Part shown: positions 22,912 through 36,054 of the stretch, piece after piece
Layout: the number at the start of each line of letters is the position of its first letter
How positions within the stretch are numbered: the stretch's first letter is position 1
From: Ptiloglossa arizonensis
Lineage: Eukaryota > Arthropoda > Insecta > Hymenoptera > Colletidae
Length of the DNA stretch: 64,000 bases
Reading direction: 5' to 3'
Assembly (NCBI RefSeq): GCF_051014685.1
Contig: NW_027478778.1
Location: 310,001 to 374,000, forward strand
Translations under genes and position numbers: made by a program
The notes under the pieces: generated by a model
Told to the model about the DNA's origin: nothing
Database searches by the model: none
The model's input: the letters and a program-made list of their open reading frames with translations, nothing else

Positions 22912-25392
22912 GGGAAAAACACACGTACCGTTGTAATCGGGCGAGTTTCTACTTTCAAATGCCATAGGAATGTTTGGGTTAGGTCAATCCGTTCGCGAGA
23001 TATGAGAGTTTGCATCTAAGAAATGGTTGAGAAGACAACAAATTTTTCGCGATTCTGCTGCTCCAAACGCTTAACCAGAATGGACTAAGGAAAAAATACG
23101 CATACCGTTGTAATCGGGCGAGTTTCTGCTTTCTGATGCAACAGGAATTTGTGGGTTTGGTGAATCCGTTCGCGAGATATGGGAGTTTGAAGCCAAGAAA
23201 TGGTTGATAAGGCAAAAAATTTTTCGCAATTCTGCTGCTTCAAACGCTTAACCAGAATAGCCTAGGGAAGATATACACATACCGTTGTAATCGGGCGAGT
23301 TTCTACTTTCAGTTACAATAGGAATTTTTGGGTTAGGTCAATCCGTTCGCGAGATATGGGACTTTGAAGCTAAGAAATGGTTGTCAAGACAACAAATTTT
23401 TCGCACTTCTGCTGCTCCAATCGCTCAACCAGAATGGCCTAGGGGAAAAATACACGTACCGTTGTAATCGGGCGAGTTTCTACTTTCAAATGCCATAGGA
23501 ATGTTTGGGTTAGGTCAATCCGTTCGCGAGATATGAGAGTTTGCATCTAAGAAATGGTTGAGAAGACAACAAATTTTTCGCGATTCTGCTGCTCCAAACG
23601 CTTAACCAGATTGGACTAGGGAAAAAATACGCATACCGTTGTAATCGGGCGAGTTTCTGCTTTCTGATGCAATAGGAATTTTTGGGTTAGGTCAATCCAT
23701 TCGCGAGATATGGGAGTTTGAAGCTAAGAAATGGTTGAGGAGACAACAAATTTTTCGCACTTCCGCTGCTCCAAACGCTTAACCAGAATGGCCTAGGGAA
23801 AAAATACACATACCGTTGTAACCGGGCGAGTTTCTACTTTCAGACGCAACAGGAATTTTTGGGTTAGGTCAATCCGTTCGCGAGATATGGGAGTTTGAAG
23901 CCAAGAAATGGTTGAGAAGGCAAAAAATTTTTCGCAATTCTGCTGCTCCAAACGCTTAACCAGAATGGCCTAGGGAAAAAATACACATACCGCTGTAATC
24001 GGGCGAGTTTCTACTTTCAGATGCAATAGGAATTTTTGGGTTAGGTCAATCCGTTCGCGAGATATGGGTGTTTGAAGCCAAGAAATGGTAGAGAAGGCAA
24101 AAAATTTTTCACAATTCTGCTGCTCCAAACGTTTAACCAGAATGGCCTAGGGAAAAAATACACATACCGTTGTAATCGGGCGAGTTTCTACTTTCAGATG
24201 CAATAGGAATTTTTGGGTTAGGTCAATCCGTTCGCGAGATATGGGACTTTGAAGCTAAGAAATGGTTGTCAAGACAACAAATTTTTCGCACTTCTGCTGC
24301 TCCAATCGCTCAACCAGAATGGCCTAGGGGAAAAATACACGTACCGTTGTAATCGGGCGAGTTTCTACTTTCAAATGCCATAGGAATGTTTGGGTTAGGT
24401 CAATCCGTTCGCGAGATATGAGAGTTTGCATCTAAGAAATGGTTGAGAAGACAACAAATTTTTCGCGATTCTGCTGCTCCAAACGCTTAACCAGAATGGA
24501 CTAGGGAAAAAATACGCATACCGTTGTAATCGGGCGAGTTTCTGCTTTCTGATGCAACAGGAATTTGTGGGTTTGGTGAATCCGTTCGCGAGATATGGGA
24601 GTTTGAAGCCAAGAAATGGTTGATAAGGCAAAAAATTTTTCGCAATTCTGCTGCTTCAAACGCTTAACCAGAATAGCCTAGGGAAGATATACACATACCG
24701 TTGTAATCGGGCGAGTTTCTACTTTCAGTTACAATAGGAATTTTTGGGTTAGGTCAATCCGTTCGCGAGATATGGGACTTTGAAGCTAAGAAATGGTTGT
24801 CAAGACAACAAATTTTTCGCACTTCTGCTGCTCCAATCGCTCAACCAGAATGGCCTAGGGGAAAAATACACGTACCGTTGTAATCGGGCGAGTTTCTACT
24901 TTCAAATGCCATAGGAATGTTTGGGTTAGGTCAATCCGTTCGCGAGATATGAGAGTTTGCATCTAAGAAATGGTTGAGAAGACAACAAATTTTTCGCGAT
25001 TCTGCTGCTCCAAACGCTTAACCAGATTGGACTAGGGAAAAAATACGCATACCGTTGTAATCGGGCGAGTTTCTGCTTTCTGATGCAATAGGAATTTTTG
25101 GGTTAGGTCAATCCATTCGCGAGATATGGGAGTTTGAAGCTAAGAAATGGTTGAGGAGACAACAAATTTTTCGCACTTCCGCTGCTCCAAACGCTTAACC
25201 AGAATGGCCTAGGGAAAAAATACACATACCGTTGTAACCGGGCGAGTTTCTACTTTCAGACGCAACAGGAATTTTTGGGTTAGGTCAATCCGTTCGCGAG
25301 ATATGGGAGTTTGAAGCCAAGAAATGGTTGAGAAGGCAAAAAATTTTTCGCAATTCTGCTGCTCCAAACGCTTAACCAGAATGGCCTAGGGA
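22912..25392 (+). repeat. Nested octamer duplication in copy B of the 26-mer
   Basis: This is the counterpart, 4,602 bp downstream, of the octamer duplication in copy A. Anchors are at 22,979 and 24,395. Its presence in both copies shows the octamer step came before the 26-monomer amplification. Confidence 0.8.
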
Positions 25393-27000
25393 AGATATAC
25401 ACATACCGTTGTAATCGGGCGAGTTTCTACTTTCAGTTACAATAGGAATTTTTGGGTTAGGTCAATCCGTTCGCGAGATATGGGACTTTGAAGCTAAGAA
25501 ATGGTTGACAAGACAACAAATTTTTCGCACTTCTGCTGCTCCAATCGCTCAACCAGAATGGCCTAGGGGAAAAATACACGTACCGTTGTAATCGGGCGAG
25601 TTTCTACTTTCAAATGCCATAGGAATGTTTGGGTTAGGTCAATCCGTTCGCGAGATATGAGAGTTTGCATCTAAGAAATGGTTGAGAAGACAACAAATTT
25701 TTCGCGATTCTGCTGCTCCAAACGCTTAACCAGATTGGACTAGGGAAAAAATACGCATACCGTTGTAATCGGGCGAGCTTCTGCTTTCTGATGCAACAGG
25801 AATTTTTGGGTTAGGTGAATCCGTTCGCGAGATATGAGAGTTTGAAGCCAAGAAATGGTTGATAAGGCAAAAAATTTTTCGCAATTCTGCTGCTCCAAAC
25901 GCTTAACCAGAATGGCCTAGGGAAAAAATACACGTACCGTTGTAATCTGGCGAGTTTCTACTTTCAGATGCAATAGGAATTTTTGGGTTAGGTCAATCCG
26001 TTCGCGAGATATGGGAGTTGGAAGCTAAGGAATGGTTGAGAAGAGAACAAATTTTTCGCAATTCTGCTGCTCCAAACGCTTGAGCAGAATGGCCTAGGGG
26101 GAAAATACGCATACCGTTGTAATCGGGCGAGTTTCTACTTTCAGTCACAATAGGAATTTTTGGGTTAGGTCAATCCGTTCGCGAGATATGGGACTTTGAA
26201 GCTAAGAAATGGTTGACAAGACAACAAATTTTTCGCACTTCTGCGGCTCCAATCGCTTAACCAGAATGGCCTAGGGGAAAAATACACGTACCGTTGTAAT
26301 CGGGCGAGTTTCTACTATCAAATGCAATAGGAATTTTTGCGTTAGGTCAATCCGTTCGCGAGATATGGGAGTTGGAAGCTAAGAAATGGTTGAGAAGAGA
26401 ACAAATTGTTCGCAATTCTGCTGCTCCAAACGCTTAACCAGAATGGACTAGGGAACAAATACGCATACCGTTGTAATCGGGCGAGTTTCTACTTTCAGTT
26501 ACAATAGGAATTTTTGGGTTAGGTTAATCCGTTCGCGAGATATGGGACTTTGAAGCTAAGAAATGGTTGACAAGACAACAAATTTTTCGCACTTCTGCTG
26601 CTCCAAACGCTTAACCAGAATGGACTAGGGGGAAAATACGCATACCGTTGTAATCGGTCGAGTTTCTACTTTCAGTTACAATAGGAATTTTTGGGTTAGG
26701 TCAATCCGTTCGCGAGATATGGGAGTTTGAAGCCAAGAAATGGTTTAGAAGGCAAAAAATTTTTCGCAATTCTGCTGCTTCAAACGCTTAACCAGAATGG
26801 CCTAGAGGAAAAATACACGTACCGTTGTAATCGGGCGAGTTTCTACTTTCAAATGCCATAGGAATGTTTGGGTTAGGTCAATCCGTTCGTGAGATATGAT
26901 TGTTTGAAGCTAAGAAACGGTTGAGAAGACAACAAATTTTTCGCACTTCTGCTGCTCCAAACGCTTAACCCGAATGGCCTAGGGACAAAATACACATACC

Positions 27001-28720
27001 GCTGTAATCGGGCGAGTTTCTACTTTCAGATGCGATAGGAATTTTTGGGGTAGGTTAATCCGTTCGCGAGATATGGGACTTTGAAGCTAAGAAATGGTTG
27101 ACAAGACAACAAATTTTTCGCACTTCTGCTGCTCCAATCGCTTAACCAGAATGGCCTAGGGGAAAAACACACGTACCGTTGTAATCGGGCGAGTTTCTAC
27201 TTTCAAATGCCATAGGAATGTTTGGGTTAGGTCAATCCGTTCGCGAGATATGAGAGTTTGCATCTAAGAAATGGTTGAGAAGACAACAAATTTTTCGCGA
27301 TTCTGCTGCTCCAAACGCTTAACCAGAATGGACTAGGGAAAAAATACGCATACCGTTGTAATCGGGCGAGTTTCTGCTTTCTGATGCAACAGGAATTTGT
27401 GGGTTTGGTAAATCCGTTCGCGAGATATGGGAGTTTGAAGCCAAGAAATGGTTGATAAGGCAAAAAATTTTTCGCAATTCTGCTGCTCCAAACGCTTAAC
27501 CAGAATGGCCTAGGGAAAAAATACACGTACCGTTGTAATCGGGCGAGTTTCTACTTTCAGATGCAATAGGAATTTTTGGGTTAGGTCAATCCGTTCGCGA
27601 GATATGGGAGTTGGAAGCTAAGGAATGGTTGAGAAGAGAACAAATTTTTCGCAATTCTGCTGCTCCAAACGCTTGAGCAGAATGGCCTAGGGGGAAAATA
27701 CGCATACCGTTGTAATCGGGCGAGTTTCTACTTTCAGTCACAATAGGAATTTTTGGGTTAGGTCATTCCGTTCGCGAGATATGGGACTTTGAATCTAAGA
27801 AATGGTTGACAAGACAACAAATTTTTCGCACTTCTGCGGCTCCAATCGCTTAACCAGAATGGCCTAGGGGAAAAATACACGTACCGTTGTAATCGGGCGA
27901 GTTTCTACTATCAAATGCAATAGGAATTTTTGCGTTAGGTCAATCCGTTCGCGAGATATGGGAGTTGGAAGCTAAGAAATGGTTGAGAAGAGAACAAATT
28001 TTTCGCAATTCTGCTGCTCCAAACGCTTAAGCAGAATGGCCTAGGGAAAAAATACGCATACCGTTGTAATCGGGCGAGTTTCTACTTTCAGTTACAATAG
28101 GAATTTTTGGGTTAGGTTAATCGGATCGCGAGATATGGGACTTTGAAGCTAAGAAATGGTTGACAAGACAACAAATTTTTCGCAATTGTGCTGCTCCAAT
28201 CGCTTAACCAGAATGGCCTAGGGGAAAAATACACGTACCGTTGTAATCGGGCGAGTTTCTACTTTCAAATGCAATAGGAATTTCTGGGTTAGGTCAATCC
28301 GTTCGCGAGATATGGGACTTTGAAGCTAAGGAATGGTTGACAAGACAAAAAATTTTTCGCGTTTCTGCTGCTCCAAACGCTTAACCAGAATGGACTAGGG
28401 AAAAAATACGCATACCGTTGTAATCGGGCGAGTTTCTGCTTTCTGATGCAACAGGAATTTTTGGGTTAGGTAACTCCGTTCGCGAGATACGGGAGTTTGA
28501 AGACAAGAAATGGTTGAGAAGGCAAAAAATTTGTCGCAATTCTGCTGCTCCAAAGGCTTAACCAGAATGGCCTAAGGAAAAAATACACATACAGTTGTAA
28601 TCGGGCGAGTTTTTACTTTCAGATGCAACCGGAATTCTTGGGTTAGGTCAATCCGTTCGCGAGATATGGGAGTTTGAAGCCAAGAAATGGTTGAGAAGGC
28701 AAAAAATTATTCGCAATTCT
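27001..28720 (+). repeat. Transition block, copied at about 44.0-45.9 kb
   Basis: Monomers here share private bases with the later block. Examples are TGGGTTTGGTAAATCCG (27,398 and 44,390), GGTCATTCCG (27,760 and 45,285) and GGTAACTCCG with GATACGGGAG (28,470 and 45,640). The CATACAGTTGTAATC unit with AACCGGAATTCTTGG is near 28,590 and 45,760. The offset is 96 monomers at the left and 97 at the right, because the later copy has one extra monomer. The block contains the full box-core match at 28,478. Confidence 0.8.
28478..28494 (+). other. Full 9-of-9 CENP-B box core match
   Basis: GTTCGCGAGATACGGGA satisfies NTTCGNNNNANNCGGGN at every required base. It differs from the usual element only by C instead of T at 28,490, which restores CGGG. 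The monomer also has other uncommon bases nearby, CTCCGTT before the box and GAAGACAAG after it. They mark it as a distinct variant shared with the unit at 45,648. Confidence 0.6.
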
Positions 28721-31700
28721 GCTGCTTCAAACGCTTAACCAGAATGGCCTAGGGGAAAAATACACATACCGTTGTAATCGGGCGAGTTTCTACTTTCAGA
28801 TGCAACAGGAATTTTTGGGTTAGGTCAATCCGTTCGCGAGATATGGGACTTTGAAGCTAAGAAATGGTTGAGAAGACAACAAATTTTTCGCACTTGTGCT
28901 GCACCAAACGCTTAACCAGAATGGCCTAGGGAAAAAATACACATACCGTTGTAACCGGGCGAGTTTCTACTTTCCGACGCAACAGGAATTTTTTGGTTTG
29001 GTCAATCGGTTCGTGAGATATGGCAAATTGATGCTAAGAAATGGTTGAGAAGACAACAAATTTTTCGCAATTCTGCTGCTCCAAACGCTTAACCAGAATG
29101 GCCTGGGGAAAAAATACACATACCGTTGTAATCGGGCGAGTTTCTACTTTCAGACGCAGAAGGAATTTTTGGGTTTGGTCAATCCGTTCGCGAGATATGG
29201 GACTTTGAATCTAAGAAATGGTTGAGAAGACAACAAATTTTTCGCAATTCTGCTGCTCCAATCGCTTAACCAGAATGGCCTAGGGGAAAAATACACGTAC
29301 CGTTGTAATCGGGCGAGTTTCTACTTTCAAATGCAATAGGAACTTTTGGTTTAGGTCAATCCGTTCGCGAGATATGGGAGTTTGAAGCCAAGCAATGGTA
29401 GAGAAGGCAAACAATTTTTCACAATTCTGCTGCTCCAAACGCTTAACCAGAATGGCCTAGGGAAAAAATACACATACCGTTGTAATCGGGCGAGTTTCTA
29501 CTTTCAGATGCAACAGCAATTTGTGGGTTAGGTCAATCCGTTCGCGAGATATGGGAGTTTGAAGCCAAGAAATGGTTGAGAAGGCAACAAATTTTTCGCA
29601 ATTCTGCTGCTCCAAATGTTTAACCAGAATGGCCTAGGGAAAAAATACACATACCGTTGTAATCGGGCGAGTTTCTACTTTCAGATGCAATAGGAATTTT
29701 TGGGTTAGGTCAATCCGTTCGCGAGATATGGGAGTTTGAAGCCAAGGAATGGTAGAGAAGGCAAACAATTTTTCACAATTCTGCTGCTCCAAACGCTTAA
29801 CCAGAATGGCCTAGGGAAAAAATACACATACCGTTGTAATCGGGCGAGTTTCTATTTTCAGATGCAACAACAATTTTTGGGTTAGGTCAATCCGTTCGCG
29901 AGATATGGGAGTTTGAAGCCAAGAAATGGTTGAGAAGACAACAAATTTTTCGCAATTCTGCTGCTCCAATCGCTTAACCAGAATGGCCTAGGGGAAAAAT
30001 ACACGTACCGTTGTAATCGGGCTAGTTTCTACTTTCAAATGCAATAGGAATGTTTGGGTTAGGTCAATCGGTTCGCGAGATATGGGAGTTTGAAGCTAAG
30101 AAATGGATGAGAAGACAAAAAATTTTTCGCAATTCTGCTGCTCCAAACGCTTAACCATAATGGCCTAGGGAAAAAATACACATACCGTTGTAATCGGGCG
30201 AGTTTCTACTTTCAGATGCAACAGCAATTTTTGGGTTAGGTCAATCCGTTCGCGAGATATGGGAGTTTGAAGCCAAGAAATGGTTGAGAAGACAACAAAT
30301 TTTTCGCAATTCTGCTGCTCCAGACGCTTAACCAGTATGGCCTAGGGAGAAAATACACATACCATTGTAATCGGGCGAGTTTCTACTTTCCGACGCAGAA
30401 GGAATTTTTGGGTTTGGTCAATCCGTTCGCGAGATATGGGACTTTGAATCTAAGAAATGGTTGAGAAGACAACAAATTTTTCGCAATTCTGCTGCTCCAA
30501 TCGCTTAACCAGAATGGCCTAGGGGAAAAATACACATACCGTTGTAATCGGGCGAGTTTCTACTTTCAGATGCAACAGCAATTTTTGGGTTAGGTCAATC
30601 CGTTCGCGAGATATGGGAGTTTGAAGCCAAGAAATGGTTGAGAAGACAACAAATTTTTCGCAATTCTGCTGCTCCAGACGCTTAACCAGTATGGCCTAGG
30701 GAGAAAATACACATACCGTTGTAATCGGGCGAGTTTCTACTTTCCGACGCAGAAGGAATTTTTGGGTTTGGTCAATCCGTTCGCGAGATATGGGACTTTG
30801 AATCTAAGAAATGGTTGAGAAGACAACAAATTTTTCGCAATTCTGCTGCTCCAATCGCTTAACCAGAATGGCCTAGGGGAAAAATACATGTACCGTTGTA
30901 ATCGGGCGAGTTTCTACTTTCAAATGCAATAGGAATTTTTGGGTTAGGTCAATCCGTTCGCGAGATATGGGAGTTGGAAGCTAAGAAATGGTTGAGAAGA
31001 GAACAAATTGTTCGCAATTCTGCTGCTCCAAACGCTTAACCAGAATGGACTAGGGAAAAAATACGCATACCGTTGTAATCGGGCGAGTTTCTGCTTTCTG
31101 ATGCAACAGGAATTTTTGGGTTAGGTAAATCCGTTCGCGAGATATGGGAGTTTGAAGCCAAGAAATGGTTGATAAGGCAAAAAATTTTTCGCAATTCTGC
31201 TGCTCCAAACGCTTAACCAGAATGGCCTAGGGAAAAAATACACGTACCGTTGTAATCGGGCGAGTTTCTACTTTCAGATGCAATAGGAATTTTTGGGTTA
31301 GGTCAATCCGTTCGCGAGATATGGGAGTTGGAAGCTAAGAAATGGTTGAGAAGAGAACAAATTGTTCGCAATTCTGCTGCTCCAAACGCTTAACCAGAAT
31401 GGCCTAGGGAAAAAATACACATACCGTTGTAATCGGGCGAGTTTCTACTTTCAGATGCAACAGCAATTTTTGGGTTAGGTCAATCCGTTCGCGAGATATG
31501 GGAGTTTGAAGCCAAGAAATGGTTGAGAAGACAACAAATTTTTCGCAATTCTGCTGCTCCAAACGCTTAACCAGAATGGCCTAGGGAAAAAATACACATA
31601 CCGTTGTAATCGGGCGAGTTTCTACTTTCAGATGCAACAGCAAATTTTGGGTTAGGTCTATCCGTTCGCGAGATATGGGAGTTTGAAGCCAAGAAATGGT

Positions 31701-33720
31701 TGAGAAGACAAATAATTTTTCGCAATTCTGCTGCTCCAGACGCTTAACCAGAATGGCCTAGGGAGAAAATACACATACCGTTGTAATCGGGCGAGTTTCT
31801 ACTTTCAAACGCAGAAGGAATTTTTGGGTTTGGTCAATCCGTTCGCGAGATATGGGACTTTGAATCTAAGAAATGGTTGAGAAGACAACAAATTTTTCGC
31901 AATTCTGCTGCTCCAATCGCTTAACCAGAATGGCCTAGGGGAAAAATACACGTACCGTTGTAATCGGGCGAGTTTCTACTTTCAAATGCAATAGGAATTT
32001 TTGGGTTAGGTCAATCCGTTCGCGAGATATGGGAGTTTGAAGCTAAGAAATGGTTGAGAAGACAAAAAATTTTTCGCAATTCTGCTGCTCCAAACGCTTA
32101 ACCAGAATGGACTAGGGAAAAAATACGCATACCGTTGTAATCGGGCGAGTTTATGCTTTCTGATGCAACAGGAATTTTTGGGTTAGGTAAATCCGTTCGC
32201 GAGATATGGGAGTTTGAAGCCAAGAAATGGTTGATAAGGCAAAAAATTTTTCGCAATTCTGCTGCTCCAAACGCTTAACCAGAATGGCCTAGGGAAAAAA
32301 TACACGTACCGTTGTAATCGGGCGAGTTTCTACTTTCAGATGCAATAGGAATTTTTGGGTTAAGTCAATCCGTTCGCGAGATATGGGAGTTGGAAACTAA
32401 GAAATGGTTGAGAAGAGAACAAATTTTTCGCAATTCTGCTGCTCCAAACGCTTAAGCAGAATGGCCTAGGGAAAAAATACGCATACCGTTGTAATCGGGC
32501 GAGTTTCTACTTTCAGTTACAATAGGAATTTTTGGGTTAGGTTAATCCGTTCGCGAGATATGGGACTTTGAAGCTAAGAAATGGTTGACAAGACAACAAA
32601 TTTTTCGCACTTCTGCTGCTCCAAACGCTTAACCAGAATGGACTAGGGGGAAAATACGCATACCGTTGTAATCGGTCGAGTTTCTACTTTCAGTTACAGT
32701 AGGAATTTTTGGGTTAGGTCAATCCGTTCGCGAGATATGGGAGTTTGAAGCCAAGAAATGGTTGAGAAGGCAAAAAATTTTTCGCAATTCTGCTGCTTCA
32801 AACGCTTAACCAGAATGGCCTAGAGGAAAAATACACGTACCGTTGTAATCGGGCGAGTTTCTACTATCAAATGCAATAGGAATTTTTGCGTTAGGTCAAT
32901 CCGTTCGCGAGATATGGGAGTTGGAAGCTAAGAAATGGTTGAGAAGAGAACAAATTGTTCGCAATTCTGCTGTTCCAAAGGCTTAACCAGAATGGACTAG
33001 GGAAAAAATACGCATACCGTTGTAATCGGGCGAGTTTCTGCTTTCTGATGCAACAGGAATTTTTGGGTTAGGTAAATCCGTTCGCGAGATATGGGAGTTT
33101 GAAGCCAAGAAATGGTTGATAAGGCAAAAAATTTTTCGCAATTCTGCTGCTCCAAACGCTTAACCAGAATGGCCTAGGGAAAAAATACACGTACCGTTGT
33201 AATCGTGCGAGTTTCTACTTTCAGATGCAATAGGAACTTTTGGGTTAAGTCAATCCGTTCGCGAGATATGGGAGTTGGAAGCTAAGAAATGGTTGAGAAG
33301 AGAACAAATTTTTCGCAATTCTGCTGCTCCAAACGCTTAAGCAGAATGGCCTAGGGAAAAAATACGCATACCGTTGTAATCGGGCGAGTTTCTACTTTCA
33401 GTTACAATAGGAATTTTTGGGTTAGGTTAATCCGTTCGCGAGATATGGGACTTTGAATCTAAGAAATGGTTGAGAAGACAACAAATTTTTCGCAATTCTG
33501 CTGCTCCAATCGCTTAACCAGAATGGCCTAGGGGAAAAATACACGTACCGTTGTAATCGGGCGAGTTTCTACTTTCAAATGCAATAGGAATTTTTGGGTT
33601 AGGTCAATCCGTTCGCGAGATATGGGAGTTTGAAGCTAAGAAATGGTTGAGAAGACAAAAAATTTTTCGCAATTCTGCTGCTCCAAACGCTTAACCAGAA
33701 TGGCCTAGGGAAAAAATACA
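28720..33720 (+). repeat. Mixed block related to the 22-mer HOR
   Basis: It opens with CACTTGTGCTGCACC and then the unusual CGTGAGATATGGCAAATTG monomer (landmark at 29,012). GGCCTGGGG and GGAACTTTTGG units follow. The same order occurs at 36.05 and 39.95 kb, at an offset of 41-42 monomers. CAACAGCAATTTTTG and GACGCAGAAGG monomers are frequent. A dimer (354 bp) is duplicated at about 30,200-30,900, marked by CCAGACGCTTAACCAGTATG at 30,321 and 30,675. Confidence 0.75.
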
Positions 33721-33779
33721 CGTACCGTTGTAATCGGGCGAGTTCTACTATCAAATGCAATAGGAATTTTTGCGTTAGG

Positions 33780-35740
33780 TCAATCCGTTCGCGAGATATG
33801 GGACTTTGAAGCTAAGAAATGGTTGACAAGACAACAAATTTTTCGCACTTCTGCGGCTCCAATCGCTTAACCAGAATGGCCTAGGGGAAAAATACACGTA
33901 CCGTTGTAATCGGGCGAGTTTCTACTATCAAATGCAATAGGAATTTTTGCGTTAGGTCAATCCGTTCGCGAGATATGGGAGTTGGAAGCTAAGAAATGGT
34001 TGAGAAGAGAACAAATTTTTCGCAATTCTGCTGCTCCAAACGCTTGAGCAGAATGGCCTAGGGGGAAAATACGCACACCGTTGTAATCGGGCGAGTTTCT
34101 ACTTTCAAATGCAATAGGAATTTTTGGGTTAGGTTAATCGGATCGCGAGATATGGGACTTTGAAGCTAAGAAATGGTTGACAAGACAACAAATTTTTCGC
34201 ACTTCTGCGGCTCCAATCGCTTAACCAGAATGGCCTAGGGAAAAAATACGCATACCGTTGTAATCGGGCGAGTTTCTACTTTCAGTTACAATAGGAATTT
34301 TTGGGTTAGGTTAATCGGATCGCGAGATATGGGACTTTGAAGCTAAGAAATGGTTGACAAGACAACAAATTTTTCGCACTTCTGCGGCTCCAATCGCTTA
34401 ACCAGAATGGCCTAGGGGAAAAATACACGTACCGTTGTAATCGGGCGAGTTTCTACTATCAAATGCAATAGGAATTTTTGCGTTAGGTCAATCCGTTCGC
34501 GAGATATGGGAGTTGGAAGCTAAGAAATGGTTGAGAAGAGAACAAATTTTTCGCAATTCTGCTGCTCCAAACGCTTAAGCAGAATGGCCTAGGGAAAAAA
34601 TACGCATACCGTTGTAATCGGGCGAGTTTCTACTTTCAGATACAATAGGAATTTTTGGGTTAGGTTAATCGGATCGCGAGATATGGGACTTTGAAGCTAA
34701 GAAATGGTTGACAAGACAACAAATTTTTCGCACTTCTGCGGCTCCAATCGCTTAACCAGAATGGCCTAGGGGAAAAATACACGTACCGTTGTAATCGGGC
34801 GAGTTTCTACTATCAAATGCAATAGGAATTTTTGCGTTAGGTCAATCCGTTCGCGAGATATGGGAGTTGGAAGCTAAGAAATGGTTGAGAAGAGAACAAA
34901 TTGTTCGCAATTCTGCTGTTCCAAACGCTTAACCAGAATGGACTAGGGAAAAAATACGCATACCGTTGTAATCGGGCGAGTTTCTACTTTCAGTCACAAT
35001 AGGAATTTTTGGGTTAGGTCATTCCGTTCGCGAGATATGGGACTTTGAAGCTAAGAAATGGTTGACAAGACAACAAATTTTTCGCACTTCTGCGGCTCCA
35101 ATCGCTTAACCAGAATGGCCTAGGGGAAAAATACACGTACCGTTGTAATCGGGCGAGTTTCTACTATCAAATGCAATAGGAATTTTTGCGTTAGGTCAAT
35201 CCGTTCGCGAGATATGGGAGTTGGAAGCTAAGAAATGGTTGAGAAGAGAACAAATTTTTCGCAATTCTGCTGCTCCAAACGCTTAAGCAGAATGGCCTAG
35301 GGAAAAAATACGCATACCGTTGTAATCGGGCGAGTTTCTACTTTCAGTTACAATAGGAATTTTTGGGTTAGGTTAATCGGATCGCGAGATATGGGACTTT
35401 GAAGCTAAGAAATGGTTGACAAGACAACAAATTTTTCGCACTTCTGCGGCTCCAATCGCTTAACCAGAATGGCCTAGGGGAAAAATACACGTACCGTTGT
35501 AATCGGGCGAGTTTCTACTATCAAATGCAATAGGAATTTTTGCGTTAGGTCAATCCGTTCGCGAGATATGGGAGTTGGAAGCTAAGAAATGGTTGAGAAG
35601 AGAACAAATTTTTCGCAATTCTGCTGCTCCAAACGCTTAAGCAGAATGGCCTAGGGAAAAAATACGCATACCGTTGTAATCGGGCGAGTTTCTACTTTCA
35701 AATGCAATAGGAATTTCTGGGTTAGGTCAATCCGTTCGCG
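33780..35740 (+). repeat. Dimeric satellite stretch (354-bp period)
   Basis: Two classes alternate. One has GGGACTTTGAAGC, CTTCTGCGGCTCC and TTTTTGCGTTAGG. The other has GGGAGTTGGAAGC, often CTTAAGCAGAATGG, and in several copies GGTTAATCGGATCGCGAG. TTGCGTTAGG recurs near 34,480, 34,834, 35,188 and 35,542, each 354 bp apart. The variant landmark GATCGCGAG is at 34,141, 34,318, 34,672 and 35,380, so one dimer step is replaced. A one-base deletion in CGAGTTCTAC (33,741-33,750) lies at the left edge. Confidence 0.8.
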
Positions 35741-36054
35741 AGATATGGGACTTTGAAGCTAAGGAATGGTTGACAAGACAACAAATTTTTCGCGATTCTG
35801 CTGCTCCAAACGCTTAACCAGAATGGACTAGGGAAAAAATACGCATACCGTTGTAATCGGGCGAGTTTCTACTTTCAGATGCAATAGGAATTTTTGGGTT
35901 AGGTCAACCCGTTCGCGAGATATGGGAGCTTGAAGCCAAGAAATGGTTGAGAAGGGAAAAAATTATTCGCAATTCTGCTGCTTCAAACGCTTAACCAGAA
36001 TGGCCTAGGGGAAAAATACACATACCGTTGTAATCGGGCGAGTTTCTACTTTCA

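Larger units (their letters stand above)
17420..27000 (+). repeat. 26-monomer higher-order repeat (4,602 bp), about 2.1 copies
   Basis: Copy A (about 17,420-22,021) and copy B (22,022-26,623) match monomer by monomer at a 4,602-bp offset. A third copy starts at 26,624 and ends near 27,000. Shared markers include the TGCATC units (18,377 and 22,979; 19,793 and 24,395) and GCGAGCTTCTGC (near 21,171 and 25,773). The private TGGTTTAGAAGG is shared by copy B and the partial copy only (near 22,139 and 26,741), so those two are closest. A few single-base differences remain, such as GAGTTTGTAC against GAGTTTCTAC near 21,530 and 26,132. Confidence 0.88.

Noticed and set aside
30067..30080. Pol III B-box-like GGTTCGCGAGA in variant units
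   Set aside because: It agrees with the start of GGTTCGANTCC but fails at the A and the final TCC, and there is no A box or terminator arrangement supporting a tRNA or SINE-like gene.
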